Source: Marinobacterium rhizophilum DSM 18822 (GTDB taxonomy: Bacteria > Pseudomonadota > Gammaproteobacteria > Pseudomonadales > Balneatricaceae). From it: a stretch of DNA of 64,000 nucleotides. The DNA lies in assembly GCF_000378045.1 (NCBI RefSeq), contig NZ_KB899102.1:62001-126000 (forward strand), in the 5' to 3' direction. Of this stretch, positions 45,800 to 56,250 are shown in pieces. The notes beneath the pieces were generated by a model, which worked only from the letters and a program-made list of their open reading frames with translations, did not search any database and had not been told where the DNA came from. Both the position numbers and the translations under genes were made by a program. Each line of letters opens with the position of its first letter. The first letter of the stretch is position 1.

Positions 45800-46039
45800 G
45801 GGCCACCTCCGGTGTTATCAGTTATGTAGAGCAACCTCCGTCTCCCGGGAAACCGGGTACTTTTCTGAGCCTTGATCCATTATTCAAAACCCGCTCCCGC
45901 AAGGGCGCTGTGAATGCTGCAGGTACATCTCGCACCATTAGCGGGTTATACCTATTAAGACAGTGAACAACTGAATCTATGCTGAAAAGTAGAAACAGCG
46001 GATTTTCTGGCATATCGGTGTGGGGTGGGTTTGGGGTGC

Positions 46040-46055
46040 TGGTCCGGTTCTTGCT
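46040..46055 (+). promoter_or_regulatory. Candidate sigma-54 promoter for the rpiR-type gene
   Basis: TGGTCC-GGTTC-TTGCT keeps the TGG and TTGCT ends and the 10-nt GG-GC spacing; two bases of the -24 CAC are changed to TC. It lies 76 bp before the start codon. The rest of the 332-bp gap 45800-46130 shows no gene. Confidence 0.45.
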
Positions 46056-46130
46056 GCACATAGCGTCATTTTCTATCCGGCAAACAATGGGTTGTGAAGC
46101 GGTGCTTTATTGAGTTTCAGGGAGAGTGAT

Positions 46131-46982
46131 GTGAATCAGATCGATCAGCGCTTGCGTAGCGAGTATGCACGAATGCCACCGCAGGAACGCAGGCTGGCAG
46201 ACTTCATTATGGATCACCCGGAAGACCTGCCGCTGTTCAACAGCGCGGAACTTGCCAGGCTCTGCGGTGTTTCCAAGGCCACGGTGAGCCGGCTGTTCAA
46301 GCGCCTGGGGTTCAACTCGTTTCGCGAAGGCCGGCAGATGTTCCGCCAGTTACGCCAGCAAGGTGTGCCAATTGCCGAACCGAGCCGTGCGGGGGGTAGC
46401 TTGTTCGAGCGCCACCTGGAGCGGGAACTAGGCAACTTGCAGCGCCTTTACAGCCAGCTCGACCCTGTCCAGCTGACCGAAATCGTCGAGGCGCTGGGTG
46501 CAGCGCGGCAAGTGCTGGTGGTCGGTTTTCGCAATAGCTATCCGGTGGCACTTCACCTGCGTCAGCAGCTGTGCCAGGTGCGAGAACAGGTGCGGGTTGC
46601 GCCGCAGCCGGGCCAGACACTGGGAGAGGAGCTGAGCGATCTCGGTAGCGGGGACCTGGTTGTGCTGTGCGGCTTTCGGCGTCGTCCGCATGCCTTTCCG
46701 GCTATCCTGCAAACCTTGCAGCAGCGCAAGGTTCCCGTCGTGCTGCTGGCCGACGGCTCGGCGCGTACGTTGTCCGCCCAGACCAAATGGTGGCTGGAAT
46801 GTTCGCTGGACAGCTTGTCGGCTTTCGATTGTTACAGCGGCGCAATGAGCCTGGTGAACCTTATCGTTAATTTGCTGCTGCACCAGCAGCTGGCCGTCGG
46901 CCGCGCCCGTATTGCACAGATCAATCAGTGCTATGAACAGCTTGATGAGCTTTCTATGGATCTGCCTGATTCATTTGTCTGA
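46131..46982 (+). CDS. RpiR/MurR-family transcriptional regulator
   Basis: A regulator of 283 residues. The N-terminal RpiR helix-turn-helix (RRLADFIMDHPEDLPLFN, ARLCGVSKATVSRLFKRLGF) is followed by a SIS domain (VLVVGFRNSYPVALHLRQQL). SIS domains usually sense sugar phosphates. GTG at 46131 has GGGAGAG four bases upstream. It precedes a polar amino-acid importer operon, so it may regulate that operon; this is inference. Confidence 0.85.
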   Translation: MNQIDQRLRSEYARMPPQERRLADFIMDHPEDLPLFNSAELARLCGVSKATVSRLFKRLGFNSFREGRQMFRQLRQQGVPIAEPSRAGGSLFERHLERELGNLQRLYSQLDPVQLTEIVEALGAARQVLVVGFRNSYPVALHLRQQLCQVREQVRVAPQPGQTLGEELSDLGSGDLVVLCGFRRRPHAFPAILQTLQQRKVPVVLLADGSARTLSAQTKWWLECSLDSLSAFDCYSGAMSLVNLIVNLLLHQQLAVGRARIAQINQCYEQLDELSMDLPDSFV

Positions 46983-47079
46983 GCCGTTTCAACCAGGGTC
47001 CGGCATTTGCGGGACCGCCTTGGCGCTGGGTATTCGCACGTTTCATCCGTTTCAGCGGGTCCGTTGAACGGCGCTCTAC

Positions 47080-47109
47080 TGGTGCTCCGCAGTGTGCTAT
47101 GCACCAATT
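47080..47109. promoter_or_regulatory. TGGTGC inverted repeat in the promoter region of the importer
   Basis: TGGTGC (47080-47085) and GCACCA (47101-47106) lie 15 bp apart; the right arm reads AATTGGTGCAT on the minus strand, an element also found at 44872 and 50916. Resembles NtrC half-sites but in the outward orientation. The stretch 46983-47275 is otherwise AT-rich and gene-free. Confidence 0.3.
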
Positions 47110-47275
47110 CAGTACCTTGTTGTCAGCTTATATTCCCGAAATAGCGTCGAATTAATATCCTATCTATCTGTTTATAAATGTTTTTTTATTTTCTGGTCTA
47201 TTGGTTGCAATAACTGGCTTAGATGAAACAAAAGTAACGATTCATATTGGCCGTTCAACAATGAGGTACAGATTA

Positions 47276-48070
47276 GTGAAAAAACTGATGAAGCAATGTG
47301 CAGCTGTGATGGCGGGGCTGATGTTGAGCATGACAACCCTTAACGTGATGGCAAGCCAGCTGGATGATGTCGAGCAGCGTGGTGTGCTGCGTGTCGCGGT
47401 GCCGCAGGATTTCCCTCCTTTTGGTTCGGTGGGGGCGGACCTGCAGCCCCAGGGCTATGACATTGACATGGCGGCCTACCTGGCCAAAGGCATGGGTGTG
47501 AAGCTGGAACTGGTACCGGTGACCAGTGCCAACCGCATTCCCTATCTGCAGACCCGCAAGGTTGACCTGGTGATTTCGAGCCTGGGCAAGAACCCGGAGC
47601 GGGAGAAAGCCATTGATTTCTCCCGTGCCTATGCACCCTTTTTCCTGGGGGTTTTCGGGGCCGAAGAGGTTGCAGTCAGCGCGCCGGAACAGCTCGTCGA
47701 CAAGGTGGTCGGGGTGACCCGTGGCTCGGTCGAGGACATGGAGCTGAGCAAGCTGGTCACCGGTGACACTGATATCAAGCGCTTCGAGGACAACAACACC
47801 ACCCTGTCGGCTTACCTGTCAGGTCAGGTGGATCTGATCGCTACCGGCAACCTGGTGGTGGCCATCATCGCAGAACGCAATCCTTCGCGTCAGCCGGTGA
47901 CCAAATTCCTGCTCAAGAACTCGCCCTGCTATATCGGTGTGCACAAGGGTGACGTTGCTCTGCTGGAGAAGGTGAATTCGCTGGTCGATGCCGGTATCGC
48001 CGATGGAACTCTGGAGGAACTGTCCATGAAATGGCTCAAGGCGCCGTTGCCGGACAACCTGAAAGGCTGA
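47276..48070 (+). CDS. Polar amino-acid ABC transporter substrate-binding protein
   Basis: A periplasmic protein of about 264 residues with a signal peptide (MKQCAAVMAGLMLSM; cleavage near VMAS) and the SBP_bac_3 fold: GVLRVAVPQDFPPFG, GYDIDMAAYLAKGMGVKLEL and KVDLVISSLGKNPEREKAI. GTG 47276 follows GAGG at nine bases; ATG 47261 and ATG 47288 are alternatives. It starts a four-gene importer unit. Ligand likely a polar or basic amino acid or related compound; not determinable. Confidence 0.9.
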   Translation: MKKLMKQCAAVMAGLMLSMTTLNVMASQLDDVEQRGVLRVAVPQDFPPFGSVGADLQPQGYDIDMAAYLAKGMGVKLELVPVTSANRIPYLQTRKVDLVISSLGKNPEREKAIDFSRAYAPFFLGVFGAEEVAVSAPEQLVDKVVGVTRGSVEDMELSKLVTGDTDIKRFEDNNTTLSAYLSGQVDLIATGNLVVAIIAERNPSRQPVTKFLLKNSPCYIGVHKGDVALLEKVNSLVDAGIADGTLEELSMKWLKAPLPDNLKG

Positions 48071-48079
48071 GGTTGAATC

Positions 48080-48751
48080 ATGGATTATCAACTGCAATTC
48101 GCCGAACTGCTGCCCTATACGAATGAATTGCTGCACGGGTTTTGGACGACGATCTGGTTGATGCTTGTCACGACGCTGCTGGGGTGCCTGTTGGGCATCC
48201 TGGGAGCAGCGGCACGGAGCAGCCGGCAGGCGTTGCCGCGAGCAGTGGCCGGCATGTATGTCGAACTGTTCCGCAACACGCCCTTTATTGTGCAGCTGTT
48301 CTTTGTCTTTTTTGGCTTGCCTGCGCTGGGTTTCAAGCTCTCGGCGATCGAGGCGGGTCTGCTGGCACTGATTATCAACCTGGGAGCCTACAGCACCGAG
48401 ATTATTCGTGCCGGTATTCAGGCGACCCCGTCGGGACAGCTGGAAGCCGCGCGCACACTGGGTCTGAGCAAGTTTCAAACCTTCTTTCGAGTGGTCATAC
48501 CGCAGGCACTCGAGCGTATTTACCCGGCGCTGTCCAGCCAGTGCATTATCGTGATGCTGGGGTCGGCCGTTGTTTCACAGATTTCTGTCGAAGAACTGAC
48601 TTTTGCCGCCAACTTTATTCAGTCCCGTAACTTTCGCAGTTTCGAGGTCTATCTGGTGACTGCATTGATGTATCTGCTGCTGGCTATCGGCATGCGACAG
48701 CTGTTCCGGCTGGCCGGCTATTACGCCTTTCCGCGGCTGAGGAGGAACTGA
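48080..48751 (+). CDS. Polar amino-acid ABC transporter permease 1
   Basis: A HisM/GlnP-type permease of 223 residues, with LFRNTPFIVQLFFVFFGLPA, GAYSTEIIRAGIQATPSGQL and EAARTLGLSKFQTFFRVVIP, the EAA coupling motif. Its TGA overlaps the ATG of the second permease by one base (TGATG), with GGAGG in front. Confidence 0.92.
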   Translation: MDYQLQFAELLPYTNELLHGFWTTIWLMLVTTLLGCLLGILGAAARSSRQALPRAVAGMYVELFRNTPFIVQLFFVFFGLPALGFKLSAIEAGLLALIINLGAYSTEIIRAGIQATPSGQLEAARTLGLSKFQTFFRVVIPQALERIYPALSSQCIIVMLGSAVVSQISVEELTFAANFIQSRNFRSFEVYLVTALMYLLLAIGMRQLFRLAGYYAFPRLRRN

Positions 48752-49387
48752 TGGCGTTACTGACTGATTGGGATATTGTCCGCAACCTGTTGCTGGCGGC
48801 ACGCTGGACCATCGCACTCTCGCTGATCGCTTTTGTCGGGGGCGCCATTGTCGGCTTGCTGCTGACGTTCCTGCGTGTAAGTCGGCGCACCCCGCTGATC
48901 TGGTTTACTCGACTGTACGTTGAGCTGTTTCAGGGAACCCCGCTGCTGATGCAGCTGTTCCTGGCATTTTTCGGATTGTCCATGCTGGGGATTGAAGTGT
49001 CCGCCTGGACTGCGGCGGCGCTGGCGCTGACGCTGTTCAGCAGCGCCTTTCTGTGTGAAATCTGGCGTGGTTGCATCGAGTCTATTCCGCGAGGGCAGTG
49101 GGAAGCCGGCCGCTGCCTGGGGCTCGGTTATCTCGAACTGATGCGCTACGTGATCCTGCCCCAGGCATTGCGCGTGGCGATTGCACCCACCGTCGGCTTT
49201 TCGGTGCAGATCGTCAAGGGTACGGCGCTGGCCTCGATCATCGGTTTTGTCGAGCTTACCAAGGCCGGCACCATGCTGAACAACGCAACCTTCGAGCCGT
49301 TCAAGGTGTTCGGGCTCGTGGCCCTGATGTACTTCCTGCTGTGTTATCCGCTGTCAAAGGCCAGCCAGAACCTGGAGAAAAAGCTGC

Positions 49388-49401
<14 letters not shown>
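48751..49401 (+). CDS. Polar amino-acid ABC transporter permease 2
   Basis: A permease of 216 residues paired with the previous one. It has LYVELFQGTPLLMQLFLAFF and the EAA loop WEAGRCLGLGYLELMRYVIL. Overlaps the ATPase gene by 14 bp. Two distinct permeases plus one ATPase is the HisQM-type layout. Confidence 0.92.
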
Positions 49402-50116
<715 letters not shown>

Positions 50117-50149
50117 GCAAGCGCGTTTGGGGCGTTTTGGCGTGCTGAC

Positions 50150-50806
50150 TCAGAAGGCATGCCAGAGTACGGCGAAGTAGTGACAGGTGGTGCCCGCGAT
50201 GACACACAGATGCCAGATGAAGTGCCCGTACAGCAGGCTGGAATCGAGCACAAAAAACAGCACGCCAACCGTATAGGCCACACCGCCACCGACCAGCCAG
50301 GCGAGGCCCGAGCCTGACAGGGCTTCGCTCAGTGGCTGGATCACCAAGACAATGAGCCACCCCATGAGCAGATAGAGCCCGGTGGAGAATATCGGATGGG
50401 AGAGTCGCTGGGTGACCTTCAGGATTACGCCGGCTAACGCCAGCGTCCAGATTACGCCTAGCAGTATCCAGCCCCAGAAGCCATTCAACACGCCAAGCAT
50501 AAATGGCGAGTAGGTGCCGGCAATGAGCACATAGATTGCGGAATGCTCGACAATGCGAAACAGGCGTTTGGCTTTTCCGTGCGGTAGCGCGTGGTAGACG
50601 CTGGATGACAGATAGAGCAGCACCATGCTGAGGGCAAACAGGCTTGCGCCAATAACATACCCGGTATTGGCCTGATCAAGGGCCTGGGCAATCAGTACGG
50701 GGCCGGCGATCACGGCTGCCACCAGGCCCAGGCTATGGCTCAGGCTGTTGGCCAGTTCTTCCCCCCGCGATTGCTGTCGGCCGGGAATGCAGGGCGGATT
50801 TTGCAT
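50150..50806 (-). CDS. Hemolysin III/PAQR family membrane protein
   Basis: A protein of 218 residues with seven hydrophobic segments. PAQR-type motifs include EELANSLSHSLGLVAAVIAG with the conserved S/H, the SSSVYHALPHGKAKRLFRIVEHSAIY block and the C-terminal FIWHLCVIAGTTCHYFAVLW. PAQR proteins are hydrolase-like membrane proteins with zinc ligated by these His residues; the hemolysin name is historical. It lies inside the urease region but looks functionally unrelated. Confidence 0.9.
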   Translation of the reverse strand: MQNPPCIPGRQQSRGEELANSLSHSLGLVAAVIAGPVLIAQALDQANTGYVIGASLFALSMVLLYLSSSVYHALPHGKAKRLFRIVEHSAIYVLIAGTYSPFMLGVLNGFWGWILLGVIWTLALAGVILKVTQRLSHPIFSTGLYLLMGWLIVLVIQPLSEALSGSGLAWLVGGGVAYTVGVLFFVLDSSLLYGHFIWHLCVIAGTTCHYFAVLWHAF

Positions 50807-50917
50807 GTGTATGCTCCCCCGATTTGAGTTACTCAGCTTTTGCTGTGTGCTGTGTGTGCCAAGTCACGTGTCAGTTACTAGTCTAGTTCAGTACGGCTTT
50901 CAATATGCCTGAATAAA

Positions 50918-50987
50918 TTGGTGCGCCATCGGATCTGATTTGGTGCATGTTGCTTAATTTTGCTCCGTGTTGGTGCGAAGGTGGTGC
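50918..50987. promoter_or_regulatory. Four TGGTGC elements upstream of ureA
   Basis: TTGGTGC at 50918-50924, 50940-50946 and 50970-50976 and TGGTGC at 50982-50987, all in the same orientation within 70 bp. Each resembles the GGTGCA half of an NtrC site. They lie in the 364-bp gene-free gap between the hemolysin III gene and ureA and could bind a nitrogen regulator. Confidence 0.35.
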
Positions 50988-51061
50988 CGTCAGCCATGCG
51001 GATGGCAGAGAAAACTACCTCGGACGTTAGCTTAGAGTGCATTTTGACAGTTGGCTCGGAT

Positions 51062-51077
51062 TGGTCTGGGTATTGCA
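51062..51077 (+). promoter_or_regulatory. ureA: Candidate sigma-54 promoter for ureABC
   Basis: TGGTCTGGGTATTGCA keeps TGG, TTGCA and the 10-nt GG-GC spacing; the -24 CAC is changed to TCT. It lies about 95 bp upstream of ureA and downstream of the TGGTGC cluster. Confidence 0.45.
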
Positions 51078-51170
51078 TACAATATTGTCACAGATATTTT
51101 CGGTGCAACGCGGTCGCGGGCTTCTGGCGCCGGGCCGCCCATTTTTCACCTACGTTGATGGGGTTCCTGC

Positions 51171-51473
51171 ATGGAATTAACACCACGGGAAAAAGACAAA
51201 CTGCTGCTGTTTACCGCCGGCCTGCTGGCGGAGCGCCGCAAGGCGCGGGGGCTCAAACTGAACTATCCGGAAGCGGTGGCCTTTATCAGTGCAGCCATTC
51301 TGGAGGGGGCCCGTGATGGCCGTACCGTGGCTGAATTAATGGATTTCGGGCGCACGCTGCTTGGAGTTGATGATGTCATGGATGGTGTGGCAGAGATGAT
51401 TCACGACGTGCAGGTCGAGGCGACGTTTCCCGACGGCACCAAGCTGGTCACGGTGCACGATCCTATCGTTTAG
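51171..51473 (+). CDS. ureA: Urease gamma subunit
   Basis: A protein of 100 residues, the standard UreA length, starting [20 protein letters not shown], with [20 protein letters not shown] and [20 protein letters not shown]. One of three subunits of the nickel enzyme that hydrolyses urea to ammonia and carbamate. Confidence 0.97.
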   Translation: MELTPREKDKLLLFTAGLLAERRKARGLKLNYPEAVAFISAAILEGARDGRTVAELMDFGRTLLGVDDVMDGVAEMIHDVQVEATFPDGTKLVTVHDPIV

Positions 51474-51536
51474 CCGGGTTCTTAATACCTAATTGGCAAT
51501 GCGGGTCGATGGTCAGCGATCTGCGAAGGAGGTTTC

Positions 51537-51842
51537 ATGATTCCAGGCGAAATGAAAGTCATGCCGGGCGATATCGAATTGAATGTCGGTCGTCCGGTCG
51601 TCACGCTCAAGGTGGCCAATACGGGCGATCGCCCCATCCAGATAGGTTCCCACTACCACTTTTTCGAAGTCAACGATGCGCTGCAGTTTGATCGCGATCA
51701 GACGCGGGGTTTTCGCCTTAATATCGCCGCCGGCACCGCCGTGCGTTTCGAGCCGGGACAGAGCCGTACCGTGGAGCTTGTGAGCTACGCAGGGGACCGC
51801 AAGGTGTATGGTTTCCAGGGCAAGGTAATGGGGGATCTGTGA
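51537..51842 (+). CDS. ureB: Urease beta subunit
   Basis: A protein of 101 residues, [19 protein letters not shown], with the core [19 protein letters not shown] and [23 protein letters not shown] precedes the ATG. It lies between ureA and ureC. Confidence 0.97.
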   Translation: MIPGEMKVMPGDIELNVGRPVVTLKVANTGDRPIQIGSHYHFFEVNDALQFDRDQTRGFRLNIAAGTAVRFEPGQSRTVELVSYAGDRKVYGFQGKVMGDL

Positions 51843-51930
51843 CAGTGAACATGATGAAAATATCACACCCGACAAGCCTTGCAGCGGTGGTTTTACCCCT
51901 CGGGTCCAGCGCTTCAAGGGGGCTTTGCTG

Positions 51931-53634
51931 ATGGCTAAAATTTCAAGACAGGCCTACGCGGAAATGTTTGGCCCTACCACCGGAGATCGGCTTCGCCTGG
52001 CGGATACCGAACTCTGGCTCGAGGTCGAGAAGGATTTCACCGTTTACGGCGACGAAGTGAAGTTCGGTGGCGGCAAGGTGATTCGTGATGGCATGGGGCA
52101 GGGGCAATTCCCCAGCCACATGACCATGGATCTGGTTATCACCAATGCACTGATCCTGGATCACTGGGGTATCGTCAAGGCGGATGTCGGTATCAAGGCT
52201 GGCCGTATCGCCGCCATCGGCAAGGCGGGTAACTCCGATGTACAGCCCGGCGTCGATATTCTGATTGGACCGGGGACCGAGGTGCTTGCCGGTGAGGGGC
52301 AGATTCTCACCGCCGGTGGCATCGATTCCCACATTCACTTTATCTGTCCGCAGCAGATCGAAGAGGCGCTGACCTCCGGCATTACCACCATGCTGGGCGG
52401 CGGTACCGGGCCTGCGACCGGGACCAACGCCACCACCTGTACGCCGGGGCCCTGGAACATGCACCGCATGCTGCAGGCCGCGGATTCGCTGCCCATGAAC
52501 ATCGGCTTTCTGGGCAAGGGCAATGCCAGCCAGCCCGAGGCGCTGCGCGAGCAGGTGGCAGCCGGCGCAATCGGTCTCAAGCTGCACGAGGACTGGGGCA
52601 CGACGCCTGCCTCGATCAACTGCGCGCTGAGTGTGGCCGAGGAAATGGATGTGCAGGTGGCGATTCACACCGACACCCTGAACGAATCCGGCTTTGTGGA
52701 GGAAACCCTCAAGGCGATCGGCGGGCGCACCATCCATACCTACCACACCGAGGGCGCCGGTGGCGGTCATGCGCCGGACATTATCAAGGCCGCGGGCTAT
52801 GCCAATGTGCTGCCATCATCGACCAACCCGACCCGGCCCTACACCGTCAATACAGTGGATGAACACCTGGACATGCTGATGGTCTGCCATCATCTGGATC
52901 CCAGTATCGCCGAGGATGTGGCCTTTGCCGAGTCGCGCATTCGTCGCGAGACCATTGCGGCCGAGGATCTGCTGCACGACCTGGGCGCCTTCTCGATGAT
53001 TTCGTCCGACTCCCAGGCCATGGGGCGAGTGGGGGAGGTCATCACCCGCACCTGGCAAACAGCCCACAAAATGAAGGTGCAGTTCGGCAGTCTGGCCGGT
53101 GATCCGGCCGGTCATGACAATGCCCGCCTCAAGCGCTATGTCGCCAAGTACACCATTAACCCGGCGCTGGCCCACGGTATTGCCCATGAGGTGGGTTCCA
53201 TCGAAGTGGGCAAGCTGGCGGACCTGGTGCTCTGGCGCCCGGCATTTTTTGGCACCAAACCCAGTGTCATTCTCAAGGGCGGCCTGATCGCCGCGGCGCC
53301 CATGGGGGACCCCAATGCGTCAATTCCGACACCGCAACCGGTACATTACAGGCCCATGTTCGGTGCCTACGGCGGCGCCTGTCACGCCACCTCGATGCTG
53401 TTTATGTCTCAGGCCGCGATAGCCGCCGATGTTGCCGCGCAGGTGGGCCTGAAAAGTCTGGTCGGCGAAGTGCGTCATTGTCGCAGCGTGACCAAGAACG
53501 ACATGGTGCATAACAGTTATCAGCCTGTGATCGAGGTGGATTCGCAAACCTATCAGGTGCGTGCCGATGGGCGGCTGCTGGTGTGTGAGCCCGCCGCGGT
53601 ACTGCCAATGGCGCAGCGCTATTTTCTGTTCTGA
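51931..53634 (+). CDS. ureC: Urease alpha (catalytic) subunit
   Basis: A catalytic subunit of 567 residues. Visible active-site residues include His134 and His136 (SHIHFICP), the carbamylated Lys217 (GLKLHEDWG), the mobile flap Cys319 and His320 (MVCHHLDP) and the catalytic Asp360 region (SSDSQAMG). All expected nickel ligands appear present. The ATG at 51931 starts [20 protein letters not shown]; two in-frame codons earlier is an alternative TTG-region start. Confidence 0.97.
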   Translation: MAKISRQAYAEMFGPTTGDRLRLADTELWLEVEKDFTVYGDEVKFGGGKVIRDGMGQGQFPSHMTMDLVITNALILDHWGIVKADVGIKAGRIAAIGKAGNSDVQPGVDILIGPGTEVLAGEGQILTAGGIDSHIHFICPQQIEEALTSGITTMLGGGTGPATGTNATTCTPGPWNMHRMLQAADSLPMNIGFLGKGNASQPEALREQVAAGAIGLKLHEDWGTTPASINCALSVAEEMDVQVAIHTDTLNESGFVEETLKAIGGRTIHTYHTEGAGGGHAPDIIKAAGYANVLPSSTNPTRPYTVNTVDEHLDMLMVCHHLDPSIAEDVAFAESRIRRETIAAEDLLHDLGAFSMISSDSQAMGRVGEVITRTWQTAHKMKVQFGSLAGDPAGHDNARLKRYVAKYTINPALAHGIAHEVGSIEVGKLADLVLWRPAFFGTKPSVILKGGLIAAAPMGDPNASIPTPQPVHYRPMFGAYGGACHATSMLFMSQAAIAADVAAQVGLKSLVGEVRHCRSVTKNDMVHNSYQPVIEVDSQTYQVRADGRLLVCEPAAVLPMAQRYFLF

Positions 53635-53723
53635 TCGCGAACCTGCGCCGGGTTTTATTTGACCTGCGATGACGCCCGCGCCCGGCAAGAGCGCTGGCGT
53701 CGAACGAGACACAAGGGATATTC

Positions 53724-54236
53724 ATGATTCATCTGACCAAAGTGCTGAACGCGCCGCAGCCTCACACTGCAGAGCTGCGTCTGCCCATCGACAAGCGCAT
53801 CAAGAGTCGGTTGCGCGCCGAGCTTGAAGATGGCCGCGAAGTGGGGCTTTTCCTGCCGCGGGGCCTGACACTGCGCAACGGCGATCTGCTGCAATCCGAT
53901 GACGGCCTGGTGGTGGTCCGTATCGTCGCGGCGCCGGAGCCTGTGTCCACGGTGCGCAGCAACGATGCCCTGGCACTGGCGCGGGTGTGCTATCACCTGG
54001 GCAACCGTCATGTACCGCTGCAGGTGGAAGCCGGCTGGGTACGCTACCTGCACGATCATGTGCTGGATGACATGGTGCGCGGGCTTGGGCTGGACGTGCT
54101 GTTCGAACAGGCACCCTTTGAGCCCGAAGCCGGTGCCTATCAGGGAGGCTCCCACAGCCACTCACACAGCCATGGTCATGGCCATGAGGATGGCGGCCAT
54201 GCCGCGCACAGTCATTCGGAACACAGTCATTCGTAG
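53724..54236 (+). CDS. ureE: Urease accessory protein UreE (nickel metallochaperone)
   Basis: A protein of 170 residues with an N-terminal peptide-binding domain ([20 protein letters not shown]) and a metal-binding domain ([20 protein letters not shown]). The last about 30 residues are dominated by His ([20 protein letters not shown]), the nickel-binding tail seen in many UreE proteins. It delivers Ni(II) to the UreG-UreF-UreD complex. Confidence 0.95.
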   Translation: MIHLTKVLNAPQPHTAELRLPIDKRIKSRLRAELEDGREVGLFLPRGLTLRNGDLLQSDDGLVVVRIVAAPEPVSTVRSNDALALARVCYHLGNRHVPLQVEAGWVRYLHDHVLDDMVRGLGLDVLFEQAPFEPEAGAYQGGSHSHSHSHGHGHEDGGHAAHSHSEHSHS

Positions 54237-54292
54237 CGGGGCTCTTAACGCACCTGTTCACTGAATTGTATTGCTATCAAGGAGTTGTACCC

Positions 54293-54844
54293 ATGAAAAC
54301 CTCACACAAGGCTGCTGCCGCAGCGCTGGCCGCGCTGACATCCCCCCTGGCTCTGGCCCACACCGGACATGACATGGCGGGTTTCGCCGCCGGCATGCTG
54401 CATCCGCTTACGGGACTGGATCACCTGGCGATGCTGCTGGGCGTCGGCGCACTGGGGGCCGGCCAGGCGCTTCGCGCCCGTGCGGGCATGTATGGTGCAG
54501 CACTGGTTGCGCTGTTTGGCGGCGCGCTGATGGGGCTGGCAACCGGCTGGGCCGGCGGCATTGAACTCATGATCGGCTTGTCGCTGTTCGTGGTGGCAGC
54601 AGGCCTGTGGTTCGGGCGCGGCAAAGCCCTGGCGCTGGTGGCCTCGGTCGTACTGGTCCTGTTTCATGGCTGGGCACATGGGCTTGAAGTAGCGCCGGCC
54701 CAGATGGCGGCATTCCTGCCGGGCATGCTGCTCAGTGCCTGCGCGCTACTGGGTGCGGGGTTTGGGCTGGGTCGCCTGATAGCGCCCAAGTCACTGGGTG
54801 CCTGCGGTGGTCTGGCGGCCGTTGCCCTGGCTCTTTTTGCCTGA
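54293..54844 (+). CDS. ureJ: HupE/UreJ family nickel permease
   Basis: A membrane protein of 183 residues with a signal-like N-terminus (cleavage near LALAH) and the HupE/UreJ motif HPLTGLDHLAMLLGVG after a His-rich mature start (HTGHDMAGF), and LFHGWAHGLEVAP. UreJ likely imports nickel. ATG 54293 is preceded by GGAG and lies between ureE and ureF. Confidence 0.93.
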   Translation: MKTSHKAAAAALAALTSPLALAHTGHDMAGFAAGMLHPLTGLDHLAMLLGVGALGAGQALRARAGMYGAALVALFGGALMGLATGWAGGIELMIGLSLFVVAAGLWFGRGKALALVASVVLVLFHGWAHGLEVAPAQMAAFLPGMLLSACALLGAGFGLGRLIAPKSLGACGGLAAVALALFA

Positions 54845-54853
54845 GGTCGGTTG

Positions 54854-55519
54854 ATGCTGCCGGATCTGCGCCTCTATCAGCTCACAAGCCCATCATTGCC
54901 GGTGGGCGCTTTTACCTATTCGCAGGGGCTTGAATGGGCCATCGAACGGGGCTGGGTCAGCTCGGCCGATAGCCTGGGCGACTGGCTTGAAAGCGTGCTG
55001 CGACACAGCCTGGTGACGCTGGAGTTGCCGTTGCTGAATCGGCTATACCTGGCATTCCAGCAACAGGATGCATCCCGGGTGGATGAATACTGCCAGTGGC
55101 TGCTGTGCTGTCGGGAAACCCGCGAACTGCGCCAGGAGGAGCGCCAGCGCGGCGCAGCGCTGGCGACCCTGCTGCCGAACCTGGGCGTCGACATTCCGCC
55201 AGCGCTGGAGGACAGTGTGCGCAGTACCCAGCTGGCCGGCTTCGCCCTGGCATCAGCATGCTGGGACATCCCGCCGCGGGACGCATTGCTGGGCTTCTGC
55301 TGGAGCTGGCTTGAAGCCGGCGTGATGGCCGGGGTCAAGCTGGTGCCGCTCGGCCAGACGGCGGGACAGCAGTTGCTGTTGCGCCTGTCCGAGGCGGTGC
55401 CTGCAGCGCTGGATCGCGCGCTGGAGATTGATGATGATCATATCGGCAGCTCCACCCCGGCCCTGGCGATTGCCAGCAGCCGGCATGAGACCCAGTACAC
55501 ACGGTTATTCCGCTCCTGA
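54854..55519 (+). CDS. ureF: Urease accessory protein UreF
   Basis: A protein of 221 residues with SPSLPVGAFTYSQGLEWAIE, the UreF signature, and a helical rest with ASACWDIPPRDALLGFCWSW. UreF acts as a GTPase-regulating partner of UreG on the apoenzyme. GAGG lies seven bases before ATG 54854; the TTG at 54851 is adjacent and unlikely. Confidence 0.95.
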   Translation: MLPDLRLYQLTSPSLPVGAFTYSQGLEWAIERGWVSSADSLGDWLESVLRHSLVTLELPLLNRLYLAFQQQDASRVDEYCQWLLCCRETRELRQEERQRGAALATLLPNLGVDIPPALEDSVRSTQLAGFALASACWDIPPRDALLGFCWSWLEAGVMAGVKLVPLGQTAGQQLLLRLSEAVPAALDRALEIDDDHIGSSTPALAIASSRHETQYTRLFRS

Positions 55520-55558
55520 CGGAAAGTAACCCGTTTTTTAGTTTTTCGAGGACGAACA

Positions 55559-56179
55559 ATGAGCGATTACAAATCTCCGCTGCGTATCGGTGTTGGCGGC
55601 CCGGTGGGTTCCGGCAAGACGGCACTGCTGGAAGTGCTGTGCAAGGCGATGCGGGACGACTACAACATCGCCGTCGTGACCAATGATATCTACACCCAGG
55701 AAGATGCCAAGATACTGACGCGGGCAGAAGCGCTGGCGGCCGATCGCATTATCGGTGTCGAAACCGGTGGCTGTCCGCATACCGCGATTCGTGAAGACGC
55801 CTCCATGAACCTGGCGGCGGTGGAAGAACTGGCGCGTCGGCACAAGTCGCTGGATGTGGTCTTTGTCGAAAGCGGTGGTGACAACCTCAGCGCCACTTTC
55901 AGCCCTGAGCTGGCGGACCTGACCATCTACGTTATCGATGTGGCCGAAGGGGAGAAAATTCCGCGCAAGGGCGGTCCCGGCATCACCCGTTCCGATCTGC
56001 TGATTATCAACAAGATCGACCTGGCGCCCTATGTAGGGGCGGATCTGAACGTAATGGATCAGGACACCAAGCGCATGCGCCCCGGCAAGCCCTATGTGTT
56101 CACCAACCTCAAGCTCGGTACCGGGCTGGAAGAGATCATCGCCTTTATTGTTAAGCAGGGCATGCTCGACGCAGCCTGA
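55559..56179 (+). CDS. ureG: Urease accessory protein UreG (GTPase)
   Basis: A GTPase of 206 residues with the P-loop [25 protein letters not shown], the metal-binding CPH motif in [15 protein letters not shown], and [19 protein letters not shown]. It supplies GTP energy for nickel insertion. Last urease gene, followed by a strong terminator. Confidence 0.97.
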   Translation: MSDYKSPLRIGVGGPVGSGKTALLEVLCKAMRDDYNIAVVTNDIYTQEDAKILTRAEALAADRIIGVETGGCPHTAIREDASMNLAAVEELARRHKSLDVVFVESGGDNLSATFSPELADLTIYVIDVAEGEKIPRKGGPGITRSDLLIINKIDLAPYVGADLNVMDQDTKRMRPGKPYVFTNLKLGTGLEEIIAFIVKQGMLDAA

Positions 56180-56193
56180 GGTCGGGCCCATGC

Positions 56194-56234
56194 AAAAAAG
56201 TCGAGCCCGGGCATGCCCTGGCTCGACTTTTTTA
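56194..56234. terminator. Bidirectional terminator at the end of the urease cluster
   Basis: AAAAAAGTCGAGCC (56194-56207) pairs with GGCTCGACTTTTTT (56220-56233) around a 12-nt loop. It closes the ureG transcript and the convergent TVP38-reductase transcript. Confidence 0.9.
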
Positions 56235-56250
56235 TTTTGCTTTCGAATGG

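Noticed and set aside
50878-51078. Small minus-strand ORF upstream of ureA
   Set aside because: No ribosome-binding site or domain, and it overlaps the TGGTGC/sigma-54-like elements; better read as a promoter region.
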